A DNA stretch of 23,293 bases, taken from Lentisphaeria bacterium. GTDB taxonomy: Bacteria > Verrucomicrobiota > Lentisphaeria > Victivallales > UBA1829. The notes below the pieces were generated by a model. That model searched no databases. It had not been told where the DNA came from and saw nothing but the letters and a program-made list of their open reading frames with translations. Position numbers and translations under genes: made by a program. The DNA lies in assembly GCA_017623265.1 (NCBI GenBank), contig JAGAPM010000005.1, positions 1 through 23,293 on the forward strand. The letters run 5' to 3'. Positions 14,156 to 22,467 of the stretch are shown in pieces. Each line of letters begins with the position of its first letter. Position 1 is the first letter of the stretch.

Positions 14156-15469
14156 TCAGAACTCAAACTTGAGGACGGTCACGCCCCGTTCCTCCACATC
14201 GCTCCAGTCGTAATCCTTCAGGATCACGCCGTGCCACATTTCAAAGGGCACTTCTTCGCCGGTCCGCAGATTCGTGATGCGTTTCGGCTCCTGTCCGCTG
14301 GTCTCAAAGAGGGCATAAGCGCCGCTGGGTTTTTCCGTCACCAGCACGTAGAAGATATTGGAATCATCCAGCGGGGTAGTCACGGAGTAGAAGCCGGCGC
14401 TGTTGTAGACATAAAAGAATCCGGGCGTAAAGAATGTTTTTGCGGGACCTTTTGTGTTGTAGATGGCTTCGCCTCCCCACTTGAGGAAGTTGGCAATGGC
14501 GTCGAAATTCGGGCGCAGATCGGGCGGAACGGAGCCGTCGATCATGGGGCCGATCCCGGGGGCGAAGTTCCACATGCCATGCTGACCGAGACTGGTAATC
14601 ATCTGGCGCAGCAGGAAGAAGCGATCGTTTTTGTACGGCTCCTCCAGCGTATCCGGCCCCTGATACCACCAGCCGTTGGGGGCGGGGATATCTTCATTGA
14701 AGTCCTGGGGCGGCAGGCAGTTATGCCAGACATTGCTTTTCCGGTATGTTCCTGCGCGGTTGTACGGGGGATCCGGCTCTTCGCCGCAGAATTCCGTGGT
14801 TCCGACATCCTGTTCCGGAATGCTGAACTCATCTCTGCTGTTTATGGTTACGACGGCATCCGGGAAGCGTTTGCGGATCTCGGCGGGCAGTCGGCTGAAA
14901 TGACCGGGTGCGCCGCCATCCAGCCAGAAACCGGCGATCAGGTCGCCATAGCGTTCTTTCCATTCGTCCAGCACGCGCACGGTCGCCTCGAAAAATTCGA
15001 TACAGCCATCCGGCGTGATTTCCGGAGCGACTGCGCCCTGTGTTTCTTCGGCGTTGTGATTGTGGCAGTCTCCGGGATAATAGAGCATGGGATAGAGTCC
15101 GGCGGCACGGGCGGCGCGGAGATATGCCCCCAGATAATCCTGTTTCGTTTTCCGGCGGAACTCCGGCAGTTCGGTGGGGTAGAGCATCATCAGCCCGCCG
15201 CAGGTGTGGATCGAAGTGAGGATGAGATATTTCGCCCCCATATCCAGTGCGTTCTGAACGAGATTTTTCGCCACGGTTTCGGGATCGCCAGCCGCCGCTT
15301 CAAATTCTTCCGGCGTTTTATAGGTGAGCGGTTTGCAATGGGCTGCGCTGACGCAGGCATTTCCGCCGCCGGTGTAAAGTCCGTAGTGATAAAAGATTCC
15401 CACGCGGGAGGGGATGTACCATTTCATCATCCGGTCGAGCCGTGCCTGAACTTTTTTTGCAAGAGCCAT
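14156..15469 (-). CDS. GH29-like alpha-L-fucosidase, cytoplasmic
   Basis: This 437-aa protein looks like a glycoside hydrolase of family GH29 (exo-alpha-L-fucosidase). The start motif VGIFYHYGLYTGGG matches the family's GxFxHWGxYS signature, with Tyr for Trp. FWLDGGAPG gives nucleophile candidate Asp184, equivalent to the WFDG motif. The barrel continues to about residue 340, and a short beta-sandwich-like C-terminus follows. No signal peptide is present, in contrast to most GH29 enzymes, which supports action on imported oligosaccharides. ATG at 15469 has AAGGAG nine bases upstream. It has its own promoter and sits after the GH38-ROK unit on the same strand. Some GH29-like proteins act on other sugars, so fucose specificity is probable but not proved. 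Confidence 0.8.
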   Translation of the reverse strand: MALAKKVQARLDRMMKWYIPSRVGIFYHYGLYTGGGNACVSAAHCKPLTYKTPEEFEAAAGDPETVAKNLVQNALDMGAKYLILTSIHTCGGLMMLYPTELPEFRRKTKQDYLGAYLRAARAAGLYPMLYYPGDCHNHNAEETQGAVAPEITPDGCIEFFEATVRVLDEWKERYGDLIAGFWLDGGAPGHFSRLPAEIRKRFPDAVVTINSRDEFSIPEQDVGTTEFCGEEPDPPYNRAGTYRKSNVWHNCLPPQDFNEDIPAPNGWWYQGPDTLEEPYKNDRFFLLRQMITSLGQHGMWNFAPGIGPMIDGSVPPDLRPNFDAIANFLKWGGEAIYNTKGPAKTFFTPGFFYVYNSAGFYSVTTPLDDSNIFYVLVTEKPSGAYALFETSGQEPKRITNLRTGEEVPFEMWHGVILKDYDWSDVEERGVTVLKFEF

Positions 15470-15513
15470 AAATCGTATCTCCTTAATAATATGTTTTTTG
15501 GTTTGAACGGGAT

Positions 15514-15541
15514 AAAGTAGCACCACCTGCCCCCGTTTCAA
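15514..15541 (-). promoter_or_regulatory. Putative sigma70 promoter for the GH29 gene
   Basis: The minus strand reads TTGAAA (15541-15536), 16 bp, TACTTT (15519-15514). It lies between the ROK stop and the GH29 start. The -10 box is imperfect. Confidence 0.5.
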
Positions 15542-15576
15542 GAGCGGGATGCGCAAAATCCGGAAAAAAGCGGAGG

Positions 15577-16530
15577 TCAGTGTAACGCCACACTCAAGGC
15601 GGCAATGTCGCCAATGGCATCCCCCAGCTCCGCCGGAAGAATTTGACAGGCGGCACGATTCAGTGCAAGTGTTTCCTGTTCGATCACTTTTTCCATTTCC
15701 GTGCGCAACAGATCTTCGCTCCGTTGGAAGATACTGCCGATGACGATCTTTTCCGGGTTCAGCAGGTCGATCATCACCGACAGCGCCTGACCGAGACGGC
15801 GTCCGCTCTCCGCCATGATCTCTTTCGCTGCCGGATCGCCCGCTGCCGCAGCAATGGCAATGCTTTTCGCCGTGATCTTTTCCAGATCACCAACCGATTG
15901 ACACCAGGGCAGCGGCAAATGTTTTTCCGCATACATCCTGCCCAGCTGCGCGATGCCGCCGCCGGAACAGAATCCCTCAAAGGAGCCCCGTTTTCCGTAA
16001 CCCGCGGGTCCCTCCTCCGCCAGCCGGATATGACCGCATTCTCCCGCCATTCCACAGGCACCGGAGTAAAGTTTCCGGTTCAGGATCAGTCCTGCCCCCA
16101 TGCCTGTACCGAAGGTGAGAAAAATCATATTGTCCGAGCCGCGTCCGGCGCCGTATTTCCATTCCGCCAGTGCGCAGGCATCTGCATCGTTGCAAAGTTT
16201 TGCCGGAATATGGAAATGATCGGCAAGGATGCGGCAGACCGGGATCTCATCCCAACCCGGCAAGTTCGGGGGCGACAGGATCACGCCGGCGTTGCTGTCC
16301 AGCGGTCCGCCGCAACTGATCCCGATGGATGCGGGCTTTACGGCAGGATATTTTTTCAGCAGAGCGTCCGCTTCTGCAATAAACTTTTGGATGCATTCAT
16401 AAGGATTTGGAAAATCTGCCGTTGCGAAGACCGTCTTTTCCACGGTTTCAATATTTTTGCCATCGGTTTTTCCCAGAATTGCGGCACATTTTGTTCCACC
16501 GATATCGAATCCGAGCAGCCACAGTTCCAT
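15577..16530 (-). CDS. ROK family sugar kinase lacking the usual zinc cysteines
   Basis: This 317-aa protein is an ATP-dependent sugar kinase of the ROK family. The phosphate-1 loop is FDIGGTK (D9-K14), the catalytic region is NDADA (D115), the phosphate-2 loop is TFGTGMGAGL, and GECGH is at 163-167. The family's zinc motif CxCGxxGCxE is degenerate: here it is AGYGKRGSFE (176-185), with Cys replaced by Ala, Tyr and Ser. There is no DNA-binding domain, so it is a kinase and not a NagC-type repressor. Its ATG overlaps the GH38 stop (TAATG at 16532-16528) with GGAGG inside the GH38 gene, so translation is coupled. The likely job is phosphorylating the hexose that the mannosidase-like partner releases. 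Confidence 0.88.
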   Translation of the reverse strand: MELWLLGFDIGGTKCAAILGKTDGKNIETVEKTVFATADFPNPYECIQKFIAEADALLKKYPAVKPASIGISCGGPLDSNAGVILSPPNLPGWDEIPVCRILADHFHIPAKLCNDADACALAEWKYGAGRGSDNMIFLTFGTGMGAGLILNRKLYSGACGMAGECGHIRLAEEGPAGYGKRGSFEGFCSGGGIAQLGRMYAEKHLPLPWCQSVGDLEKITAKSIAIAAAAGDPAAKEIMAESGRRLGQALSVMIDLLNPEKIVIGSIFQRSEDLLRTEMEKVIEQETLALNRAACQILPAELGDAIGDIAALSVALH

Positions 16531-18662
16531 TACTTGTTTCCTCCGTTCCGGGCTTCGATGTACCGCCGCGACATACCGAAGGTGGTTTCCGAGCAATAGA
16601 CCGGTTCTTTCAGACTGTGAAGCAGCTCTGCGATCACATCTTCCGCTGCGTCCGGCAGGATCGTGAGGGTGAAATCATGTTCGCCGAGGTCGGTAATGCC
16701 GTTCCGGGCAAACCGTTCCGGCGTATACGGGTCGTGATGCGCAAAGTGAGGAGACCGGACCAGCGTGAGCCGTGCGGTTCCGTCCGGCTGAACATCAGCG
16801 GAGAAGATCTCGCTGCTGATCAGGGTCAGGGTATGCCCGTTACCGGCGAGGGTCATGCGGTTGAAAACGGGGTATTCCTCCCCGTTCAGCGCCCGTTCCA
16901 GCAGGGCGCCGGGGATGCCGTCGATCCGTTTTTTCACGTTGAATGCGGGCTTGATGTGCAGTTTGAGCAACTGTTGAGGGCTGTGCCAGTTCAGCCGCAG
17001 ACGCAGCCGGATCCCCGGGACGCTATCGAACATGCCGCAGTACCAGTTGAGGGTGTTTCCACCATCGTCCTTTGTCTCTGCAACCAGTTCGCTGTAAAGG
17101 GGTCCGGTGATCTTGCTCTGCCATTTTCCCTTCTGACGGAAACGGGAAACGGGGGCGGCGGTGTAACCGCTGACACTGTGTGTCCAGGTATCACTGGGAT
17201 CCGGATAGACCACTGCCTCCGGAGCGGCGGCAAGGAACTCCACGCCAGCCCGTTGAAGCGAAACGATGCCGGTTTTGTCCGTTTTCACAGATATATCATC
17301 ATTTTTCAGCGTATTTCTGTTCGCCTGAACCGACCCGGTGATGACAGGGTCTTCGTAATCCAGCTCCAGGATCTTTCTTGCCCGGGGCGGGATCTGAAGG
17401 GGGAAGATGAAAGCAAACCGGGAGTTCGTCGATTCCTCCGACGGGATCTGCTGGACCGGGTACGGGGTGCCGTCCGTATCGTAGAACGAGACCGGCTCAC
17501 CGTATTTCCAACACTCGGCAAGAGACGGCGGGAAAGTGACAAAGCCCCGGAACGGACCGGCGGAAGGATTGTCAAAAATGATCCGTTGCCGCATCGCAGG
17601 CGGGAGTGTCTGATTCTTCCGGCGGGACCACTTGAGGAAGGCTTCGTATGCCATATCGCGGGCAGTGCCGAGGCTGTCCTCCACATCGGCATAACCGCTT
17701 TTGACGGAAGAACCTGCGTGGATATCATGGAAGGTGGCAAAGAGTACTTTTTTCCATGCGTCCTTCCGCTTTGCCGGGGTCAGGAAACGATCCAGATTGA
17801 TGAGGGTGTTTTCTGTCTTCCGGACCTCCCGTTTGATACGGGAATATGCCGAATAACAGCCGATCGCATGATGCTGCAGTTCACCCTCGTGGACGGGCAG
17901 AACGGCACCGGAGGCACGGACCGCCTCAAAATAGGCATCCGGATGGCTGAAGCGGAACTCCACGCCGGGGAAGTCATTTTTATGCTGCAGGATCCAGTCG
18001 ATCTCCTCCCGGAACGGACCGCCGCCATGGTCGCCCAGCCCCCAGAAGCACATCACATGTCCGATCTTCGGATCTGCCTGCTCCAGAACGCTTTCCAGAT
18101 GGCTCTGGTTGTACTTGATATAGGTGGCATAATGAGTGATGATCCGGGAAGTCAGCACTTCTGTGCCATCGGGTGCGCGCCAGATGAAATCATTGGCGGG
18201 GAGGTTCATCTCCGCAGGCGATGGACGCATGAAAATATAATTTTTGATCCCGGTTTCCGCATAGAAGGAGGGCAGCATGGCACAGTGACCGAAGCTGTCC
18301 ACATTGTATCCGGTCTGAACGGTAACGCCGAATTTTTCTTTGAAGTAGCGACAGGAGATCTCACCATGCTTGCGGAAAGTCTCCGGGGACGCCAGATTGC
18401 AGTCCGGCTGAACATACCAACCGCCGACGATATGCCAGCGTCCGGCGGCAACGTGCGCCCGGATCCGTTCAAAAAGGGCAGGTGCATAATTTTCAATGAT
18501 CTCATAAAACCATGCCTCGCCGCGGGTGATGTGCAGTTCGGGGTATTCGTCCAGCAGTTCGCAGGCGGTGCGGGCAGTGGAAAGGACTTCATCGATCCCC
18601 TGCTCCCGTTTCCACAGCCAAACCGGGTCCAGATGTGAATTCACAATAAAATGTACGATCAT
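16530..18662 (-). CDS. GH38-like alpha-mannosidase, cytoplasmic
   Basis: This 710-aa protein belongs to glycoside hydrolase family 38, zinc-dependent retaining alpha-mannosidases. The metal ligands appear in NSHLDPVWLW (H10 and D12), the nucleophile in NVDSFGH (D122), and further family motifs in GLGDHGGGP (D211 region) and QHHAIGCYS (H264/H265). It is shorter than most GH38 enzymes (about 800-1000 aa), mainly in the C-terminal beta domains. No signal peptide is visible. ATG at 18662 follows AGGAGG with a seven-base gap, a near-perfect ribosome binding site. It is the first gene of a coupled pair with the ROK kinase. Mannoside substrates, such as pieces of N-glycans, are the default expectation; some bacterial GH38 enzymes act on glycerate-linked or modified mannosides. 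Confidence 0.9.
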   Translation of the reverse strand: MIVHFIVNSHLDPVWLWKREQGIDEVLSTARTACELLDEYPELHITRGEAWFYEIIENYAPALFERIRAHVAAGRWHIVGGWYVQPDCNLASPETFRKHGEISCRYFKEKFGVTVQTGYNVDSFGHCAMLPSFYAETGIKNYIFMRPSPAEMNLPANDFIWRAPDGTEVLTSRIITHYATYIKYNQSHLESVLEQADPKIGHVMCFWGLGDHGGGPFREEIDWILQHKNDFPGVEFRFSHPDAYFEAVRASGAVLPVHEGELQHHAIGCYSAYSRIKREVRKTENTLINLDRFLTPAKRKDAWKKVLFATFHDIHAGSSVKSGYADVEDSLGTARDMAYEAFLKWSRRKNQTLPPAMRQRIIFDNPSAGPFRGFVTFPPSLAECWKYGEPVSFYDTDGTPYPVQQIPSEESTNSRFAFIFPLQIPPRARKILELDYEDPVITGSVQANRNTLKNDDISVKTDKTGIVSLQRAGVEFLAAAPEAVVYPDPSDTWTHSVSGYTAAPVSRFRQKGKWQSKITGPLYSELVAETKDDGGNTLNWYCGMFDSVPGIRLRLRLNWHSPQQLLKLHIKPAFNVKKRIDGIPGALLERALNGEEYPVFNRMTLAGNGHTLTLISSEIFSADVQPDGTARLTLVRSPHFAHHDPYTPERFARNGITDLGEHDFTLTILPDAAEDVIAELLHSLKEPVYCSETTFGMSRRYIEARNGGNK

Positions 18663-18697
18663 AACAGTACCTCCTGACCGTTCTCATTATTTTTGAT

Positions 18698-18725
18698 AAA
18701 ATAGCGCCAAATCCTCCGTTTTCAA
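18698..18725 (-). promoter_or_regulatory. Putative sigma70 promoter for the GH38-ROK operon
   Basis: The minus strand has TTGAAA (18725-18720), a 16-bp spacer and TATTTT (18703-18698). It lies 12 bp from the -35 box of the divergent promoter at 18738. Confidence 0.55.
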
Positions 18726-18737
18726 GCAGTTTTTCCC

Positions 18738-18766
18738 TTGCAAAAGGCTGTTTTTTGCGGTATATT
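18738..18766 (+). promoter_or_regulatory. Putative sigma70 promoter for the HSL-like esterase and fusion gene
   Basis: TTGCAA (18738-18743), a 17-bp spacer and TATATT (18761-18766) repeat exactly the elements seen at 6446-6474. The transcript start is expected near 18773. Confidence 0.7.
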
Positions 18767-18791
18767 CAGTGAACAGAAAAGTAAACGATGC

Positions 18792-18797
18792 AAGGAG
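18792..18797 (+). promoter_or_regulatory. Ribosome binding site AAGGAG deciding the start at 18806
   Basis: AAGGAG lies eight bases before ATG 18806. The earlier in-frame ATG at 18788 has no Shine-Dalgarno and would place this motif inside the coding region, so 18806 is preferred. Confidence 0.7.
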
Positions 18798-18805
18798 AAA
18801 GCGGA

Positions 18806-19582
18806 ATGTTGGGAGAATGGCAGAAACTGGAAGCGAATTGTCCGGCAGGGTACACCCTGCAAAAGATCGCATACGGCGCTCACGAACAGCAGGAGATTTA
18901 TCTGACCCTGCCCGCCGGAAAGAAGGATTTTCCCCTGATCATCTGGTTCCACGGGGGCGGTCTGACCGGCGATGAATGGCAATACCCCTCCGAACTCTGG
19001 AACGGCGAATACGGTGCCGCCATTATCCGCCACCGCACATCCGGCGGACCGTTCAACGCGCTGGATTCACTGGCGGATTCCGTGGAAGCGACCGCGTGGG
19101 TACTGGCACATCTGACGGAGATCGGGGCAGCTCCGGAGAAAGTCTTTCTCGGTGGATTGAGCGCCGGCGGATGGCTCTCCGCCATGATCGGCATGAATCC
19201 GGAACTTCTTGCAAAATACGGTTTTGACAATAAATGTTTTGCCGGGCTGCTCCTCGTTTCCGGGCAGATGACCACTCACTTCCAGTTGAAAAAAGATCTG
19301 GGCTACAACAGCACGGACTTTGAACCGGTCATTGACCAATACGCCCCGATCCGGTACGCCTCCAAGGACCTGCCGCCCGTGATCCTCATTACCGGCGCGC
19401 CCGGTATGGATATGCCCGGACGCCCCGAAGAAAACGCGTTCATGGCAGCCACCCTGCGGGCGCTGGGGCATACGGATGCAGAACATTTCGCCCTGCCCGG
19501 ACACGACCATTTTGCCTCGTTCTGTTCCTGTGATTTTCTGCTTTTACGCTTTATGGACCGGATCCTGAACAACAACGACTGA
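18806..19582 (+). CDS. HSL-like alpha/beta-hydrolase (esterase)
   Basis: This 258-aa protein is an alpha/beta-hydrolase of the hormone-sensitive-lipase style. It has HGGG at 49-52 for the oxyanion hole and GLSAGG at 117-122 with nucleophile Ser119. A His in GHDHF near the end is the likely base. The acid position is less clear (PGMDMPGRPEEN region). Such enzymes cleave short-chain acyl esters or lactones. No signal peptide is present. The gene opens an operon with the esterase/SMP-30 fusion, whose ribosome binding site overlaps this stop codon. It diverges from the GH38-ROK pair, so the two operons may respond to the same inducer and remove acyl groups from the same glycans. Substrate is unknown. 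Confidence 0.82.
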   Translation: MLGEWQKLEANCPAGYTLQKIAYGAHEQQEIYLTLPAGKKDFPLIIWFHGGGLTGDEWQYPSELWNGEYGAAIIRHRTSGGPFNALDSLADSVEATAWVLAHLTEIGAAPEKVFLGGLSAGGWLSAMIGMNPELLAKYGFDNKCFAGLLLVSGQMTTHFQLKKDLGYNSTDFEPVIDQYAPIRYASKDLPPVILITGAPGMDMPGRPEENAFMAATLRALGHTDAEHFALPGHDHFASFCSCDFLLLRFMDRILNNND

Positions 19583-19592
19583 AGGAGTCATC

Positions 19593-20978
19593 ATGAGTGA
19601 AGAAACGAAAGAAAATGTGATCGAAGGGCTGATCGCTGATCAGATTCTGTACGGAAAAAAGTATGAACCGGGCGTAAAATTCTCTTACAGCACCTGTCTG
19701 CCTCCCTTCGCCAACAGGTTCAACGGCAAACTGGCACTTTACCTGATGTTGGAACATACGCCGGAAATCATGTGTCCCATCCTTTCCGGGCTGATGGAGG
19801 AAGGGGTCATGCCGCCGGGGCTGATCATCTTTGCTGCCTCCGGTATTCTGGAACCCACACTGGCGGGCGGAGAACCGCGGGGGATGCGGACGCTGGAGCT
19901 GGATGAGTTCAGCCGCAATTTTTCCGATTTTCTTGTAGAAGAACTGATCCCGGATGCGTTGCGTATCTCCGGTGCAAAACTGGATCCAAGTCCGGATATG
20001 CATTTTGTTGCGGGGGCATCTTCCGGTGGAACTCTCGCCTGGAATCTTGTCTGGTTCCGCAATGATTCCTTCCGCCGTGCTTATTTGAGCAGTCCCACAT
20101 TCGCGGCTGAACGGGGCGGGGAAACGATCCTGACTCTGGTCCGGAAGACAGAAACGCGTCCCATCCGGCTCTACATGACCGCAGGGACAGAAGAACCGGC
20201 TGGCGTGGACGGCTCTTCTCTTTACGCAGCACTGAACGCTGCCGATACATTTGAATATGCGGGATACGATTTCCGCTATGAACAATTCAATGGCGAAGGA
20301 CACGGCTGCCGGCGGGAAAACCCCACTCTCTGGCGGCGGATCGCCCGTTTTATCTGGGCAAACTGGCAGAGTGACCCCACCGTGAAGCCTCTGTTCCAGC
20401 CTCAACGGATCAGCAGTCTGCTGGAACCGGGATCGGTCTGGAAGGAAGTGGAGAAAACTGCCATGCCGGAAAAAATGCCTGTCCGCACCCCCAAAGGTAT
20501 CTACACCTTTTCCGGAGGAAAGATTTTTCTCGGCAAACAAAAGAAAGTGGTCGCTTCCGGATTCGGAAAGATCACTGCACTTGCTATCTCCAAAGACCGT
20601 TGGCGTTTATATGTTGCAGACAGCAAAAGCCGTTACCTTTTTGCCCTTTCCATTCTGCCGGATGGCTCCCTGACACAGTGCTGCAAGTTCGCACCACTGC
20701 ACCTGCCACACGACTTTCATCAGACCGGCGCAACCGATCTGACTGTTCTGCCGGACGGACGGGTGGTCGCTGCCACCGAACTGGGAATCCAGGGTGTCTG
20801 GGTCACGGGTATGATCGACCTGATCCTGCCGCTCCCCGGCGACGCCGTGCCGGATTCCGTGTCAGAACGGGATCACATGCTCTACGCCCGCGCAGGGAAC
20901 AAAGTTTTCTGCCGGCCGTTGCGGAAAGAACCGGTGTCCGGCATCGGCGGCGGAGCAAGGTCTCACCTGATCCCGTAA
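19593..20978 (+). CDS. Esterase (Fes/EsteraseD-like) fused to an SMP-30/gluconolactonase-like domain
   Basis: This 461-aa protein has two parts. Residues about 20-270 are an alpha/beta-hydrolase of the esterase D/enterochelin esterase type, with the elbow VAGASSGGT (nucleophile Ser143), an acid candidate in AGTEEPAG and a His in EGHGCRR. Residues about 295-450 resemble part of an SMP-30/gluconolactonase beta-propeller: ALAISKDRWRLYVADSKS, then ATDLTVLPDGRVVAATELGI. The propeller is only about half of the usual length, yet from memory this arrangement recurs in planctomycetes and relatives. ATG at 19593 has AAGGAG five bases upstream. The natural guess is hydrolysis of a sugar ester or sugar lactone. 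It ends 46 bp from the converging pyruvate kinase gene, with no clear terminator between them. Confidence 0.8.
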   Translation: MSEETKENVIEGLIADQILYGKKYEPGVKFSYSTCLPPFANRFNGKLALYLMLEHTPEIMCPILSGLMEEGVMPPGLIIFAASGILEPTLAGGEPRGMRTLELDEFSRNFSDFLVEELIPDALRISGAKLDPSPDMHFVAGASSGGTLAWNLVWFRNDSFRRAYLSSPTFAAERGGETILTLVRKTETRPIRLYMTAGTEEPAGVDGSSLYAALNAADTFEYAGYDFRYEQFNGEGHGCRRENPTLWRRIARFIWANWQSDPTVKPLFQPQRISSLLEPGSVWKEVEKTAMPEKMPVRTPKGIYTFSGGKIFLGKQKKVVASGFGKITALAISKDRWRLYVADSKSRYLFALSILPDGSLTQCCKFAPLHLPHDFHQTGATDLTVLPDGRVVAATELGIQGVWVTGMIDLILPLPGDAVPDSVSERDHMLYARAGNKVFCRPLRKEPVSGIGGGARSHLIP

Positions 20979-21024
20979 GACACTTCCTGTTTGACAGATC
21001 CGGTTGAATTTTTTCTCCTGCGGC

Positions 21025-22428
21025 TTACCCCAGCAATTCGCCGAGGGTGGCAATGCAGCACAGATTATTCCGCCGGATCTCCGGACGGTTCTTGGAGAGC
21101 AGCACCACCAGGTCATTGCGCTCAAGATCGCCCTTTTCCAACAGGATCCGGGCGGTCTCCCGGCTGAGTTCCAGCGGATCTTCGATACAGCTGCAATGTT
21201 CTGCAATAACGCCGTACACCAGAGAAAGCTGACGCACCACCTGCGGGTGATGGCTCAACGCATAGATGGGGATCCGGGGGCGGTATGCCGCACAGCCACG
21301 GGCAGATGCACCGCTGCCGGTATTGCAAACCAGCGCTTTCACCGGCAGATCACCGGCAGAACGGACCGCCGCATGAATGATATAGGCATCGGCTCCGATC
21401 CCGTTTACCGTCTGTGCCGGACGGGTGAAATGTTCACCGGAACTGGATTCGCTGGATTCGATGATCCGCCGCATCATTGCCACGGCTTCCACGGGGTACT
21501 TGCCTTTGGCGGTCTCACCGCTGAGCATTACGGCATCGGTGCCGTCGAACACGGCATTCGCCACATCGCTGACTTCCGCCCGGGTAGGCAGCACATTTTC
21601 TTCCATACTCTGAAGCATCTGGGTCGCCGTGATGACCGTTTTCCCTTTGCACATGCTGCTGTAAATCAATTTCTTCTGAATGGACGGCACTTCTTCCGGC
21701 GGGATCTCGATCCCCAGATCACCACGGGCGACCATGATCCCGTCCGCCGCATCCAGGATCGACTCCACATTGTCCACGCCTTCCCGGTTTTCGATCTTGG
21801 CAATGATCCGGATCGGACTGTTCGCCGTTTCCAGAATACTGCGTACCGCCATCACATCGTCCCGGTTGCGGACAAAAGAATGGGCGATAAAATCCAGTTC
21901 CAATTGGATCGCCGCCCAGATAAAACGCCGGTCCTTTTCCGTCAGGGCGGGCATTTTCATGGAGGCGTTTGGCACATTGACCGATTTCCGGTTGCGGATC
22001 ACCGCATCCCGGCAGGCTTCGCAAACCAGCACGGAGCCGGACTTTCTGCGGATCACCAGATCCACTTCACCATCGTCAAAAAGGATATGCTGTCCCACCT
22101 GAACATCATCTGCAAACCGTTGATAGGAAACATGGATCACATCTCCCGCCGCTGCCGGATCGCCGCTGACCCGGACTTCCTCCCCCTTCACGATGGCACG
22201 GGGTTCTGCCAGATCGCAGGTTCGGATGTTCGGACCTTTTGTATCGATCAGGATCCCGATCTTATCGGAAACGGAGCGGACGGTCTGAACGATCCCCTCC
22301 AGTTCCTCCACTTCCATGTGTGCCGTGTTCAACCGCACCACATTCATGCCGTTTTCGTACAGACTGCGAATAAAATCCGCCCCGCAGTTCAGGGTTGAGA
22401 TGGTTGCAATGATCTTGGTGAGTTTCAT
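21025..22428 (-). CDS. pyk: Pyruvate kinase
   Basis: This 467-aa enzyme transfers phosphate from phosphoenolpyruvate to ADP, giving pyruvate and ATP. It shows all main blocks: TKIIATIS at 4-11, MNVVRLNTAH at 28-37 (R32 and N34), IDTKGPNIRT at 61-70 (D62), KIENREG with catalytic Lys211, MVARGDLG at 232-239, ITATQML (T268 region), and the long stretch PTRAEVSDVANAVFDGTDAV. The usual NFSH is NTAH, so the Ser that helps bind K+ is Ala36; I recall the same variant in Bacteroidota enzymes. ATG at 22428 has GGAGG five bases upstream. It follows a 50-aa gene and an AraC-type regulator gene on the same strand, which suggests regulated expression. Confidence 0.96.
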   Translation of the reverse strand: MKLTKIIATISTLNCGADFIRSLYENGMNVVRLNTAHMEVEELEGIVQTVRSVSDKIGILIDTKGPNIRTCDLAEPRAIVKGEEVRVSGDPAAAGDVIHVSYQRFADDVQVGQHILFDDGEVDLVIRRKSGSVLVCEACRDAVIRNRKSVNVPNASMKMPALTEKDRRFIWAAIQLELDFIAHSFVRNRDDVMAVRSILETANSPIRIIAKIENREGVDNVESILDAADGIMVARGDLGIEIPPEEVPSIQKKLIYSSMCKGKTVITATQMLQSMEENVLPTRAEVSDVANAVFDGTDAVMLSGETAKGKYPVEAVAMMRRIIESSESSSGEHFTRPAQTVNGIGADAYIIHAAVRSAGDLPVKALVCNTGSGASARGCAAYRPRIPIYALSHHPQVVRQLSLVYGVIAEHCSCIEDPLELSRETARILLEKGDLERNDLVVLLSKNRPEIRRNNLCCIATLGELLG

Positions 22429-22467
22429 GTTTACCTCCGTCCGTTTCTGTTTTCAATTTTCTCAGTC

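Noticed and set aside
14143..14167. TTTGAG / CTCAAA inverted repeat between the MATE and GH29 stops
   Set aside because: Six weak pairs across a 13-base loop and no T-tract; probably chance.
14231..15520. 429-aa plus-strand frame opposite the GH29 gene
   Set aside because: Antisense shadow of a protein with recognisable GH29 motifs and no family resemblance of its own.
16407..18638. 743-aa plus-strand frame opposite the GH38 gene
   Set aside because: It is antisense to a clear GH38 protein with intact catalytic motifs; long antisense frames arise from codon bias in GC-rich genes.
21004..22398. 464-aa plus-strand frame opposite pyruvate kinase
   Set aside because: Antisense shadow of an unmistakable pyruvate kinase; His- and Gln-rich composition typical of shadow frames.
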